Assembly (NCBI RefSeq): GCF_030718995.1
Contig: NZ_CP132204.1
Span: forward strand, 3,472,001-3,536,000
Source: Arthrobacter oryzae
GTDB taxonomy: Bacteria; Actinomycetota; Actinomycetes; Actinomycetales; Micrococcaceae
Reading direction: 5' to 3'
DNA: 64,000 nucleotides
Shown one piece after another: positions 1-7,649 of this stretch. The notes under the pieces are model-generated. The model was not told where the DNA came from. It did no database searches and saw only the letters and a list, made by a program, of their open reading frames with translations. Within the stretch, counting starts at the first letter, position 1. Each line of letters begins with the position of its first letter. A program made the position numbers and the translations under genes.

Positions 1-1479
1 GACAGTGCAGCCGGTGCCCTGCTTGGGGGTGTAGCCGTAGGGGCTGCCGTTGTTGAAGGACGGGCCGGCGATGTCGATGTGGGCCCACGGGATCTGCTCG
101 CCGTCCTTGCCCTTGCCGACGAACTCGCGCAGGAACACCGCAGCGGTCATCATGCCGCCGTGGCGTTCGCCGATGTTGGCCAGATCCGCAACCTCGGAAT
201 CAATGCTCGCGCGGAGCTCTTCCGGCAGGGGCATCGGCCACACCAGCTCGCCGGCGCGATCCGCCGCGGCCTTGAGCGGTCCGGTCACGCTGTCCGAGCC
301 CATGACGCCGGCCGTGCGGTTGCCGAGCGCGATCAGCTGTGCACCCGTGAGGGTTGCGACGTCGATGATGGCGTCCGGGTACTCCTGGCTGGCGGCCACG
401 ATGCCGTCGGCCATGACCAGCCGGCCCTCGGCATCCGTATTAAGTACCTCGACGGTTTTGCCGCCGAACATGGTCAGGACGTCGGCCGGGCGCTGCGCGG
501 CACCGGAAGGCATGTTTTCGGCAATGCACAGCCACGCGGTCGCCTTAACGGGAAGGCCAAGGCCTGCGATCGCCAGCACGGTGTTAAGTACGACGGCGGC
601 GCCCGCCATATCGCTCTTCATGTCACCCATGCCGAGGGCGGGCTTGATCGAGATGCCGCCGGTGTCGAAGGTGATGCCCTTGCCCACAAGCGCGATCTTG
701 GCGGTGGCCTTCGCCGGCGCGTACTCCACCTTGACCAGGCGCGGCTGCCTGGTGGATCCCTTGCCGACACCCATGATTCCGCCGAAGCCCTCCTTCTCGA
801 GGCGCTTCTCGTCCCAGACGGTGACCTTGACCGGCAGGCCCTTGGAGAGTTCCTTGGCGGCATCGGCAAAGGACTCAGGGAACAGGTGGCTCGGCGGCTG
901 GTTGACCAGGGAACGGGTGGCGTTGACGGCCTTGCCGATCAGGGCCGAACGGTTAAGGACCGGCTGCAGGTCCTTGTCAGCGGCGAAATCGGTGAAAATC
1001 ACCACGTTCTTTACCGGCTCCTTGCGGCCGTTGGCTGCTGACTTGAACTCGCTGAACGAGTACGAGCCCATGGCGGCGCCTTCGGCGATGGCCGCGACGT
1101 CGGCGAGGGACGCCGTCGGAAGGGCGAGTGTCACGGTGGTGAGACCGGCCAGTTGGCGGACGGCGGAGCCGGCGGCGCGTCGCAGCGCCTCTTCGGTGAG
1201 TTTGCGTCCGGCGCCGGGCTTGCCGACTCCGGCGAGTACCAGGACGGAGGCGCCTGCTTCCGGAAGGCCCGGCAGCCTGTGCACCTGGTCGGCCGCGCCG
1301 GTGAGGCCAAGAACCTTCAAGGACTCCGCGACGGCTTCGGCGGACTTGGCCGACAGCGGGTTGTCCAGCAGCACCGGACCGTCCGGACCCTGGGCGACTC
1401 CAATCACCAGGGCGTCCGTCGGTGTCTTCTTAACGTCATGCGCAATGACGCTAAGTTTGATTTCAGTATTCTTGACCAC
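1..1479 (-). CDS. pepA: Leucyl aminopeptidase (M17), 3' end cut by window
   Basis: Cytosolic two-metal aminopeptidase that trims N-terminal residues from peptides. On the minus strand the M17 signature NTDAEGRL is encoded near 418-442, with the metal- and substrate-site stretches VGKGITFDTGG (about 655-688) and MGDMKSDM (about 608-630) preceding it, and a C-terminal DIAGPSFNNG...GYTPKQGTG segment at 10-80. The frame is open to the left edge. The 493 codons present are close to the family length of about 500, so only a few residues are missing. The start is GTG at 1479, with GAGGA (1489-1493) nine bases upstream. That Shine-Dalgarno lies in one arm of a small GAGGA-CTGA-TCCTC hairpin that abuts the start. 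Divergent from the PAC2 gene. Confidence 0.95.
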   Translation of the reverse strand, partial: MVKNTEIKLSVIAHDVKKTPTDALVIGVAQGPDGPVLLDNPLSAKSAEAVAESLKVLGLTGAADQVHRLPGLPEAGASVLVLAGVGKPGAGRKLTEEALRRAAGSAVRQLAGLTTVTLALPTASLADVAAIAEGAAMGSYSFSEFKSAANGRKEPVKNVVIFTDFAADKDLQPVLNRSALIGKAVNATRSLVNQPPSHLFPESFADAAKELSKGLPVKVTVWDEKRLEKEGFGGIMGVGKGSTRQPRLVKVEYAPAKATAKIALVGKGITFDTGGISIKPALGMGDMKSDMAGAAVVLNTVLAIAGLGLPVKATAWLCIAENMPSGAAQRPADVLTMFGGKTVEVLNTDAEGRLVMADGIVAASQEYPDAIIDVATLTGAQLIALGNRTAGVMGSDSVTGPLKAAADRAGELVWPMPLPEELRASIDSEVADLANIGERHGGMMTAAVFLREFVGKGKDGEQIPWAHIDIAGPSFNNGSPYGYTPKQGTGCTV

Positions 1480-1798
1480 GAGGATCAGTCCTCAATTCTC
1501 TGTGATTTTCGGCAGGAAGCGCATGTTGGGCGCCCCGCCATGGGAACGGGCCGTCGTCGGCTTGAGACGCAACCCGGTGTCTGCAAGGCCGTCCGCAGGG
1601 CCAGTTCCGATCGTAGTCTCTCCGCCCCGGCGGCGCTGAATTTGATGAGACCTGCAGCACATTGCGCTGGTGCGGACCTGTGCCGGAATGCTTCGGAGGG
1701 CCGGTGCGTTGTACGACATATCCGGCGGATCTGCCCGGATCACTCCGCCCCGAGCGCTGCCGATCCCGCCTCCGCCGCCACTTCGAAAGGAACATGCC
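1480..1798. other. Divergent intergenic region pepA / PAC2 gene
   Basis: About 320 bases between two divergent starts. I found no convincing gene: the short minus-strand ORF at 1492-1743 is arginine/proline-rich and resembles no family I know. No hexamer pair is good enough to call a promoter. The only clear elements are the GAGGA hairpin before pepA (1480-1493) and a GAAAGGA ribosome-binding site (about 1785-1791) for the PAC2 gene. Confidence 0.5.
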
Positions 1799-2737
1799 GT
1801 GCTTGAACGGATTTCCGGCTCCCTGCTGGACCCCGATGCTCTTTATGTGAGCAACGCCGAGCTGTTCGACGACCCGGCCCTCCGCGGGCTCAATCTCGTG
1901 ATGGGATTCACGGGCTTCGCGGACGCCGGCCATGTGGTCAAGCAGATTACTGCCGAACTGCTGGACACGCTGGACTCGCAGGTCGTGGCAGTCTTCGACG
2001 CCGACCAGCTGATGGACTACCGCTCGCGCCGTCCGCACGTCACGTTTGTGGAGGACCACCTCCAGGACTACCAGGCACCCACCCTTGCCCTCTACCGGTT
2101 GGTCGACGGGCTGGGTAAGCCGTTCCTGTTCCTGGCCGGCTTCGAACCCGACCTCCAGTGGGAGCGGTTCGCCCGCGCCGTCGTCCGGATCGTGGAGCAC
2201 CTCGACGTGAACCTCGTGACATGGATCCACTCGATTCCCATGCCCGTTCCCCACACCCGGCCCGTGGGCGTCACTGTCCACGGCAACCGGCCGGAGCTCA
2301 TAGAAGGTATTTCAGTCTGGAAGCCAACGGTGGAGGTCCCCGCCGCGGTGGGCCACATCCTTGAACTGCGCCTTACCGAAGCCGGCCGCAACATCGCCGG
2401 GTACGTGATCCATGTCCCGCATTACCTCGCCGAAGCCGAATACCCCAACGCGGCCGTGGCCGGGCTTGAGTATCTTGGTGCGGCCGCCTCGCTGATGCTG
2501 CCGACTGACCGGCTCCGGGAGTCCGGCCGTGAAGTCGGCCGCCAGATCGCCGAGCAGCTTGAGGCTTCGGAAGAGGTGCAGCAGGTGGTTTCACGCCTCG
2601 AGACCCGCTATGACGAGAAGGCAGAGGGTACAGTGCGCCGTTCCCTGCTGGCGGATGAAAACGATGAACTGCCCAACGCTGATGCTCTTGGCGCGGCGGT
2701 GGAGGCCTACCTCGCCCGGGAAGAGCCCGGCCAGTAG
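1799..2737 (+). CDS. PAC2 family protein
   Basis: Protein of 312 residues from the PAC2 (proteasome assembly chaperone 2) family, common in actinobacteria and of unsettled function. The N-terminal core LNLVMGFTGFADAGHVVKQI and the central FLFLAGFEPDLQWERFARAVV are typical of the family. The C-terminal third (RLRESGREVGRQIAEQLEASEEVQQVVSRLE) is charged and probably helical. I chose GTG at 1799 because GAAAGGA ends eight bases upstream and the homologous region begins at once (LERISGSLLDP). An in-frame ATG at 1670 would add an unrelated arginine/proline-rich tail. Link to the proteasome is by family name only; no proteasome genes are in the window. Confidence 0.88.
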   Translation: MLERISGSLLDPDALYVSNAELFDDPALRGLNLVMGFTGFADAGHVVKQITAELLDTLDSQVVAVFDADQLMDYRSRRPHVTFVEDHLQDYQAPTLALYRLVDGLGKPFLFLAGFEPDLQWERFARAVVRIVEHLDVNLVTWIHSIPMPVPHTRPVGVTVHGNRPELIEGISVWKPTVEVPAAVGHILELRLTEAGRNIAGYVIHVPHYLAEAEYPNAAVAGLEYLGAAASLMLPTDRLRESGREVGRQIAEQLEASEEVQQVVSRLETRYDEKAEGTVRRSLLADENDELPNADALGAAVEAYLAREEPGQ

Positions 2738-2772
2738 CGCCGTCAATAAATAGGACTTATCCCGGCAGCGGG

Positions 2773-2778
2773 CATAAT
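2773..2778 (+). promoter_or_regulatory. -10 hexamer (CATAAT) of a leaderless promoter
   Basis: CATAAT followed by exactly six bases and then the GTG start of the MFS gene at 2785. This is the spacing expected when transcription starts at or next to the initiation codon. No ribosome-binding site is present. No good -35 is visible. Confidence 0.5.
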
Positions 2779-2784
2779 GGAGAC

Positions 2785-4116
2785 GTGACTGCACCGCGCG
2801 CCTGGCTCATCTGGACCGTCGGTATATTCGCGTATCTTGTCGCGGTCAGCCAGCGAACGTCCTTTGGCGTCGTGGGCCTTGAAGCGACCGAGCGTTTCCA
2901 CGCCACGGCAGCGGAGATCTCCTTCTTTACGGTGCTTCAGCTCCTGGTCTATGCGGGACTCCAGATCCCGGTGGGAGTACTCGTTGACCGCCTGGGGTCC
3001 CGGACCATGATCGCCGGCGGAGCCGTGCTCATGGGCCTCGGCCAGCTCCAGTTGGCTTTCGCGGACAACATTCCCGGCGGCGTGCTCGGCCGGGTGCTGG
3101 TGGGCGCCGGGGACGCGATGACCTTTATTTCCGTGATCCGGCTGATTCCGCTGTGGTTCGCTCCGGCCAGGGTGCCGCTCATCACCCAGCTGACAGGAAT
3201 GTCCGGGCAGCTCGGGCAGCTCTTCAGCGTGGTCCCGTTTGCACTGATCCTCCATTCGGCCGGCTGGACCCCCGCCTTCCTGACCCTCGCGGCGATGTCC
3301 GCGCTCGCCGTTGTCCTGGTGCTGGCCGTGCTGAAGGACCACCCGCCTGGCCACGCCGGCCCCGAACCCGGTCAGGGACTCAGGGCCACCGGCATCTCAC
3401 TTTCCAGCGCCTGGCGGCAGCCCGGCACAAGGCTGGGACTCTGGAGCCACTTCACCATCCAGTTCAGCGGGACGGTGTTCGCCATGACCTGGGGATATCC
3501 GTTCCTGATTTCCGCTCAGGGCCTCGACGCCGCCACGGTCTCCGGCCTGATGGCCGTCTACGTTGCTGCCGCCATCGCTGCCGGTCCGCTGATCGGCAGG
3601 TTCGTTTCCCGGCACCCCCTCCGACGCTCCACAATGGTCCTGCTGATTGCAGCCACCACCGCCGCTGCCTGGGCTGCCGTCCTGCTCATGCCCGGCCGCT
3701 CGCCGCTGTGGATGCTCGCCGGACTCGTTGTGGTGCTGGCCATCGGTGGGCCGGGATCCATGATCGGCTTCGACTTTGCCCGCACCTTCAACCCGGCCCA
3801 CCGGATTGGAACCGCCACGGGAATCGTCAACGTGGGCGGATTCATCGCGGCGCTCGTCGCCATCTACCTCGTGGGCGTGGTGCTGGACGTCCTCCACGCC
3901 ACCGGCTTTTCCCGGGGCGAGCTGTACGGCCTCGACCCGTTCCGGATCGCGCTGAGCGTCCAGTTTGTGCTGATTGGAATCGGCGCCGCCGCGATCATCG
4001 CGACCCGCCGGAAGGTGCGGCGCCAGATGGCTGCCCAGGGCGTCGTGGTGCCACCACTGCTCACGGCCCTCGCGCAGCAGCGCCGCCGCAACCTGGAGCG
4101 CCGCCGCGGGGAGTAG
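2785..4116 (+). CDS. MFS transporter
   Basis: Integral membrane transporter of 443 residues with about 12 predicted hydrophobic helices, so a major facilitator superfamily member. The first helix is AWLIWTVGIFAYLVAVSQR. The MFS loop 2-3 motif is recognisable as GVLVDRLGSRTMIAGG (about residues 66-81). The C-terminus is basic (RRKVRRQMAAQ...RRRNLERRRGE). Substrate cannot be told from sequence. The GTG start sits six bases after a CATAAT hexamer, suggesting a leaderless transcript separate from the PAC2 gene 47 bases upstream. Confidence 0.9.
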   Translation: MTAPRAWLIWTVGIFAYLVAVSQRTSFGVVGLEATERFHATAAEISFFTVLQLLVYAGLQIPVGVLVDRLGSRTMIAGGAVLMGLGQLQLAFADNIPGGVLGRVLVGAGDAMTFISVIRLIPLWFAPARVPLITQLTGMSGQLGQLFSVVPFALILHSAGWTPAFLTLAAMSALAVVLVLAVLKDHPPGHAGPEPGQGLRATGISLSSAWRQPGTRLGLWSHFTIQFSGTVFAMTWGYPFLISAQGLDAATVSGLMAVYVAAAIAAGPLIGRFVSRHPLRRSTMVLLIAATTAAAWAAVLLMPGRSPLWMLAGLVVVLAIGGPGSMIGFDFARTFNPAHRIGTATGIVNVGGFIAALVAIYLVGVVLDVLHATGFSRGELYGLDPFRIALSVQFVLIGIGAAAIIATRRKVRRQMAAQGVVVPPLLTALAQQRRRNLERRRGE

Positions 4117-4184
4117 CGGCCCGGCTATCCACATAGCAAAGGTGGGTTCTTAACGCCGGGCGCCGGCCGCTCCAGTCTGGATGC

Positions 4185-5459
4185 ATGACATCTCCAGAAC
4201 GAGCGACCCCTGAACGACCGACTCCGGAACGACTGACCATCACCGGCCCGGAGGACATCCTGGGCTTCATTCCCCACTCGCTTGGCTACTGGCCCGCCGA
4301 CAGCCTGGTGGCCATGACCATGCAGGGCAAGCGGCTGGGTGCCACTCTCCGCGTTGACCTGCCTGAAGTGGATTCCGGTCCCGGGCTGCAGCGGTTTTCG
4401 CGTAGCGTCAGGGAGTACCTCGAGGCGGACCATGACGCTGACGGCATCCTCCTGGTGCTCTTCAGCAACGACGGATGGCCTGGCGGCTCAGATCCTGCTC
4501 CCTCCGGGGTTCCTGCCGGGCCGTCCGCGGAGGGGGCCCTGCCACGGCTGCTTGCAGCCTTGGAGGTCGAGCTCGAATTATCCGGGCTCCCGGTCCGCGA
4601 TGCCTGGTACGTCGGCGATGACTACTGGCGGAACGCCTACTGCCTGGACCGGTCCTGCTGCCCGTTTCCCGGCCGTTCCGTGGACGAGATCCGGGACAGC
4701 AAGCTGAATGCGGAGATGGTGTTCCGCGGGAGCAGTGTGGGAGAGGACCCGTTCTCCACCGGCAGTACGGAGGCCGCGGCGTTGCAGGCCGATCCATCAG
4801 TGATGGAATCGGAGCAGCAGTGGGCCGCGCAATTTGCCGTGCTTCGGGGGAACCGCTCCCAGTTTTCAACGGTGCTGGACGTCTGGTGCCGTGTACTGGC
4901 GGCAGAGCCGGACGGGACCCTGCCGGCCGGGCTGGCCGGGTACCTCCGAGCCTCCCTGCGCATACCCCACTGGCGTGACGCCGTGCTGGTGATGAGTGCG
5001 GCGGGCAGGCAAGCTGCGGAGCTGGGAGCCGATGACTTCGGGATCTTTGCGCCGGAGTCCGGCCTGCCTGCCGTGACGCCGCCCCTGGACGGGCTGCCGG
5101 CGGCCGGCCCGCGAGACGAAGCCGCCTACCCCGTACCCGGGTACGGCGAAGTGCTGCTAGGGCTGGCACCGCCGGCTCCCCGCTGGGAGCGGATGAGGGC
5201 GCTCGAGCGGACGCTGCAGGGGATCGGGGCGGCGGGCGGGGGAGAAGGCGGAGCGGCAGCACTGACGGGACGGGGCTGGATCGAGTGGTGCCGCGGACGG
5301 GGTTCGTTTGCGCACGCCCTGCTGGAACGGGCCGCCGCCGAGCACCCCGGATACCGGCTCGGTGAACTCCTGTCGGAACTGGTCAGCCGGGGGACGCTGT
5401 GCGGGTGGGCCGGGCGCCGTGAGGCGGCGTGGCAGAAGTTCGAAACGGACGCGGCCTAG
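4185..5459 (+). CDS. DUF4192 domain-containing protein
   Basis: Protein of 424 residues with the DUF4192 hallmark near its N-terminus (ITGPEDILGFIPHSLGYWPADSLVAMTMQGKRLGATLRVDLP). The family is actinobacterial, soluble and of unknown function. A cysteine-rich spot (LDRSCCPFPGRSVDEIR) lies near residue 160. The C-terminal part is a tetratricopeptide-like helical region (WCRGRGSFAHALLERAAAEHPGYRLGELLSELV). No ribosome-binding site is visible. A weak CAGTCT hexamer six bases before the ATG, with TTAACG 17 bases upstream of that, would fit a leaderless transcript. It lies directly upstream of sigA, but a 316-base gap makes it a separate unit. Confidence 0.85.
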   Translation: MTSPERATPERPTPERLTITGPEDILGFIPHSLGYWPADSLVAMTMQGKRLGATLRVDLPEVDSGPGLQRFSRSVREYLEADHDADGILLVLFSNDGWPGGSDPAPSGVPAGPSAEGALPRLLAALEVELELSGLPVRDAWYVGDDYWRNAYCLDRSCCPFPGRSVDEIRDSKLNAEMVFRGSSVGEDPFSTGSTEAAALQADPSVMESEQQWAAQFAVLRGNRSQFSTVLDVWCRVLAAEPDGTLPAGLAGYLRASLRIPHWRDAVLVMSAAGRQAAELGADDFGIFAPESGLPAVTPPLDGLPAAGPRDEAAYPVPGYGEVLLGLAPPAPRWERMRALERTLQGIGAAGGGEGGAAALTGRGWIEWCRGRGSFAHALLERAAAEHPGYRLGELLSELVSRGTLCGWAGRREAAWQKFETDAA

Positions 5460-5775
5460 CGGCGGGCCCCGGGGGGAGCGTGTGGAACGGGGCCACGCCG
5501 GCAGGCAGTTGCGTGGCCGAAACATTCGGGTCCGCGGACCGCACTGAGGCGCCGATTGGGAAAATCGTGAGACAATGGATGCCGAGACCCGGTTGGGTCC
5601 GTGAATCAAGTGCGTGTAGTGGTGCCCGGAAACGGGAACATTACGGCAGCTCCGGCAGTTCTACTTAGTGACTCTGCCGGCCGCGATCGCACCTGATGTG
5701 AATCACGGACTTGACAGGGTCATAGTGGTGTTGCCCGCATGGTGATTCCACAGACCGCCGCTAGAAAGGTTTTCT
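5460..5775 (+). promoter_or_regulatory. sigA upstream region with a SigR/SigH-type promoter motif
   Basis: A gap of 316 bases with no gene. At 5635-5660 it holds GGAACA, 17 bases, GTT, which fits the thiol-stress ECF sigma consensus (SigR of Streptomyces, SigH of mycobacteria: GGAAY-N18-GTT). The element overlaps a CCCG-GAAA-CGGG mini-hairpin at 5625-5636. A TTGACA at 5711-5716 has no -10 at the right distance. The sigA GTG is preceded by AGAAAGG (5763-5769). Confidence 0.45.
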
Positions 5776-7077
5776 GTGACCCCGTCTTCCGCGAAGAAGG
5801 AACCCGCCGACCAGGCCGAATTGTCCCCTGAGGAGAAGAAGGCGGCGACGAGCGCCAAGCGTGCCGCCACGCGTGCAGCCAATAAGGCTGCTGCAGCCGA
5901 GGGCGGCGCCCCGGCAAAACCCGAGCCCAAGAAGCGCGGACCCAAGCCCGGTGCCAAGGCCGCCGCTGAGGCTGCCGGCAAGTCCGACGACGATGCAGAG
6001 GACGTTGAGCTGGATGAAGATCTGGACGACGTCGCTCCGGATCCGTCGGAGCTGAGCGAGGAGGAAGCCGCCAGCAAGACAGGCGCCGCAGCCACCGGCT
6101 CAGGCTTTGTTTACTCCGACGCGGACGATGACGACGCCCCGGTCCAGCAGGTCATGTCGGCCGGTGCCACGGCCGACCCCGTCAAGGACTACCTCAAGCA
6201 GATCGGCAAGGTTGCGCTGCTGAATGCAGAGCAGGAAGTTGACCTTGCCCTGCGCATTGAGGCCGGCCTGTTTGCCGAGGAGAAGATCGCGGCGGACGAC
6301 GGCTCCATGGATCCGAAGCTGAAGCGCGAGCTCGAATTCGTCATCCACGACGGCAAGCGCGCCAAGAACCACCTGCTGGAGGCCAACCTCCGCCTCGTTG
6401 TGTCGCTCGCCAAGCGCTACACCGGCCGCGGCATGCTGTTCCTTGACCTGATCCAGGAAGGCAACCTGGGCCTGATCCGTGCGGTCGAGAAGTTCGATTA
6501 CACCAAGGGCTTCAAGTTCTCCACGTATGCCACCTGGTGGATCCGCCAGGCCATCACCCGTGCCATGGCTGACCAGGCCCGCACCATCCGCATCCCCGTG
6601 CACATGGTGGAAGTCATCAACAAGCTGGCCCGCGTGCAGCGCCAGATGCTGCAGGACCTCGGGCGCGAACCCACTCCGGAGGAGCTGGCCCTCGAACTGG
6701 ACATGACACCCGAAAAGGTTGTTGAAGTCCAGAAGTACGGCCGCGAGCCCATTTCGCTGCACACCCCCCTCGGTGAGGACGGCGATTCCGAGTTCGGTGA
6801 CCTCATCGAGGACTCCGAGGCAGTTGTCCCCGCCGACGCGGTCAGCTTCACCTTGCTTCAGGAGCAGCTGCACTCGGTGCTGGACACCCTGTCCGAGCGC
6901 GAAGCCGGAGTGGTGGCCATGCGCTTCGGCCTCACCGATGGACAGCCGAAGACTTTAGACGAAATCGGAAAGGTCTACGGTGTGACGCGCGAGCGTATCC
7001 GCCAGATCGAATCGAAGACGATGTCCAAGCTCCGGCACCCGTCACGTTCACAGGTCCTGCGCGACTACCTGGACTAG
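5776..7077 (+). CDS. sigA: Principal RNA polymerase sigma factor (SigA/HrdB type)
   Basis: Primary sigma factor of 433 residues that directs RNA polymerase to housekeeping promoters. The N-terminal 110 residues are a lysine/alanine- then acid-rich extension ([35 protein letters not shown]), as in actinobacterial SigA proteins. Region 1.2 is [16 protein letters not shown]. Region 2 is complete ([52 protein letters not shown]). Region 3 follows, then region 4 with the -35-binding helix-turn-helix [20 protein letters not shown]. The GTG start at 5776 has AGAAAGG six bases upstream. The gene ends in a very strong hairpin terminator. Confidence 0.97.
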   Translation: MTPSSAKKEPADQAELSPEEKKAATSAKRAATRAANKAAAAEGGAPAKPEPKKRGPKPGAKAAAEAAGKSDDDAEDVELDEDLDDVAPDPSELSEEEAASKTGAAATGSGFVYSDADDDDAPVQQVMSAGATADPVKDYLKQIGKVALLNAEQEVDLALRIEAGLFAEEKIAADDGSMDPKLKRELEFVIHDGKRAKNHLLEANLRLVVSLAKRYTGRGMLFLDLIQEGNLGLIRAVEKFDYTKGFKFSTYATWWIRQAITRAMADQARTIRIPVHMVEVINKLARVQRQMLQDLGREPTPEELALELDMTPEKVVEVQKYGREPISLHTPLGEDGDSEFGDLIEDSEAVVPADAVSFTLLQEQLHSVLDTLSEREAGVVAMRFGLTDGQPKTLDEIGKVYGVTRERIRQIESKTMSKLRHPSRSQVLRDYLD

Positions 7078-7082
7078 GCGCC

Positions 7083-7137
7083 GCATGAGAAGGGCCCCGC
7101 CGACTGACCATGTCAGTCGGCGGGGCCCTTCTCATGC
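7083..7137. terminator. Perfect 26-bp stem hairpin terminator after sigA
   Basis: Perfect inverted repeat with 26-base arms and a 3-base loop (CAT), starting five bases after the sigA stop. It is GC-rich in the middle and has no U-tract, like many actinobacterial terminators. Being symmetric, it could stop transcription from both sides. Confidence 0.88.
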
Positions 7138-7155
7138 GTGGAAACGGACAAACAA

Positions 7156-7185
7156 ACAGGGCCCCTCCATAACGGAGGGGCCCTG
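7156..7185. terminator. Second hairpin terminator (convergent gene)
   Basis: Stem ACAGGGCCCCTCC / GGAGGGGCCCTGT (13 bp, perfect) around the loop ATAAC, placed 18 bases beyond the end of the minus-strand gene at 7204. Together with the hairpin at 7083-7137 it separates sigA from this convergent gene. Confidence 0.85.
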
Positions 7186-7203
7186 TGTCAATCAGAGAGT
7201 TGC

Positions 7204-7425
7204 CTAGTCCACCGATACCGGCGGCTTCTCGTGAAGCCGGCCCGTCTCGTCGTGCCAGTCGGAGCTCAGCGGCTTGAGCGTCGCTTCGACTGCCCGCGCG
7301 TGGTGGCCGCAGAAGAGCAGCTCCCCGCCGGAGGTCTCAAGAACAACCCGGACGTACGCCTGTGCTCCGCAACGATCGCACCGGTCCAGTGCGTTGAGCG
7401 TGCGGTCCGCAACTGCTGTTGTCAT
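7204..7425 (-). CDS. Small CxxC zinc-ribbon-like protein (DUF7455 type)
   Basis: Protein of 73 residues found next to sigA in many actinobacteria and of unknown function. It opens MTTAVADRTLNALDRCDRCG and carries a CDRCG pair (residues about 16-20) and a later LLFCGHHAR, giving a Cys/His set that could bind one zinc ion. I chose ATG at 7425 because AAGGAGG stands eight bases upstream. An in-frame ATG at 7488 would add 21 residues through AT-rich promoter-like sequence. That upstream stretch (about 7441-7462, TATAGATATACAGATCTA on the minus strand) is the likely promoter. Confidence 0.82.
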   Translation of the reverse strand: MTTAVADRTLNALDRCDRCGAQAYVRVVLETSGGELLFCGHHARAVEATLKPLSSDWHDETGRLHEKPPVSVD

Positions 7426-7649
7426 TTTCGGCCTCCTTAGTAGATCTGTATATCTATATAACCAGCATTCGTAGCAAAACCATGACAAGGATGGATCACT
7501 TTCGCTGTGCGCGTATCACCGTTCCGTAACGGCTGCCGCCGGACAGCGCCGATGATGGAGTGGCTGGCGGGCGTGCCTGCGCGGGCCGACTAACCTAGGA
7601 AGAGCGTCAAAAGCCTTAGCTGTCCCGTCACTGAAGGAGTTCACAACCC

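Noticed and set aside
50..1639. Long plus-strand open frame of 529 codons antisense to pepA
   Set aside because: The minus strand encodes pepA with all family motifs. The plus frame is Ser/Pro/Arg-rich with no recognisable domain, a usual shadow in GC-rich DNA.
5711..5716. TTGACA as -35 of a housekeeping sigA promoter
   Set aside because: No TAnnnT hexamer lies 16-19 bases downstream.
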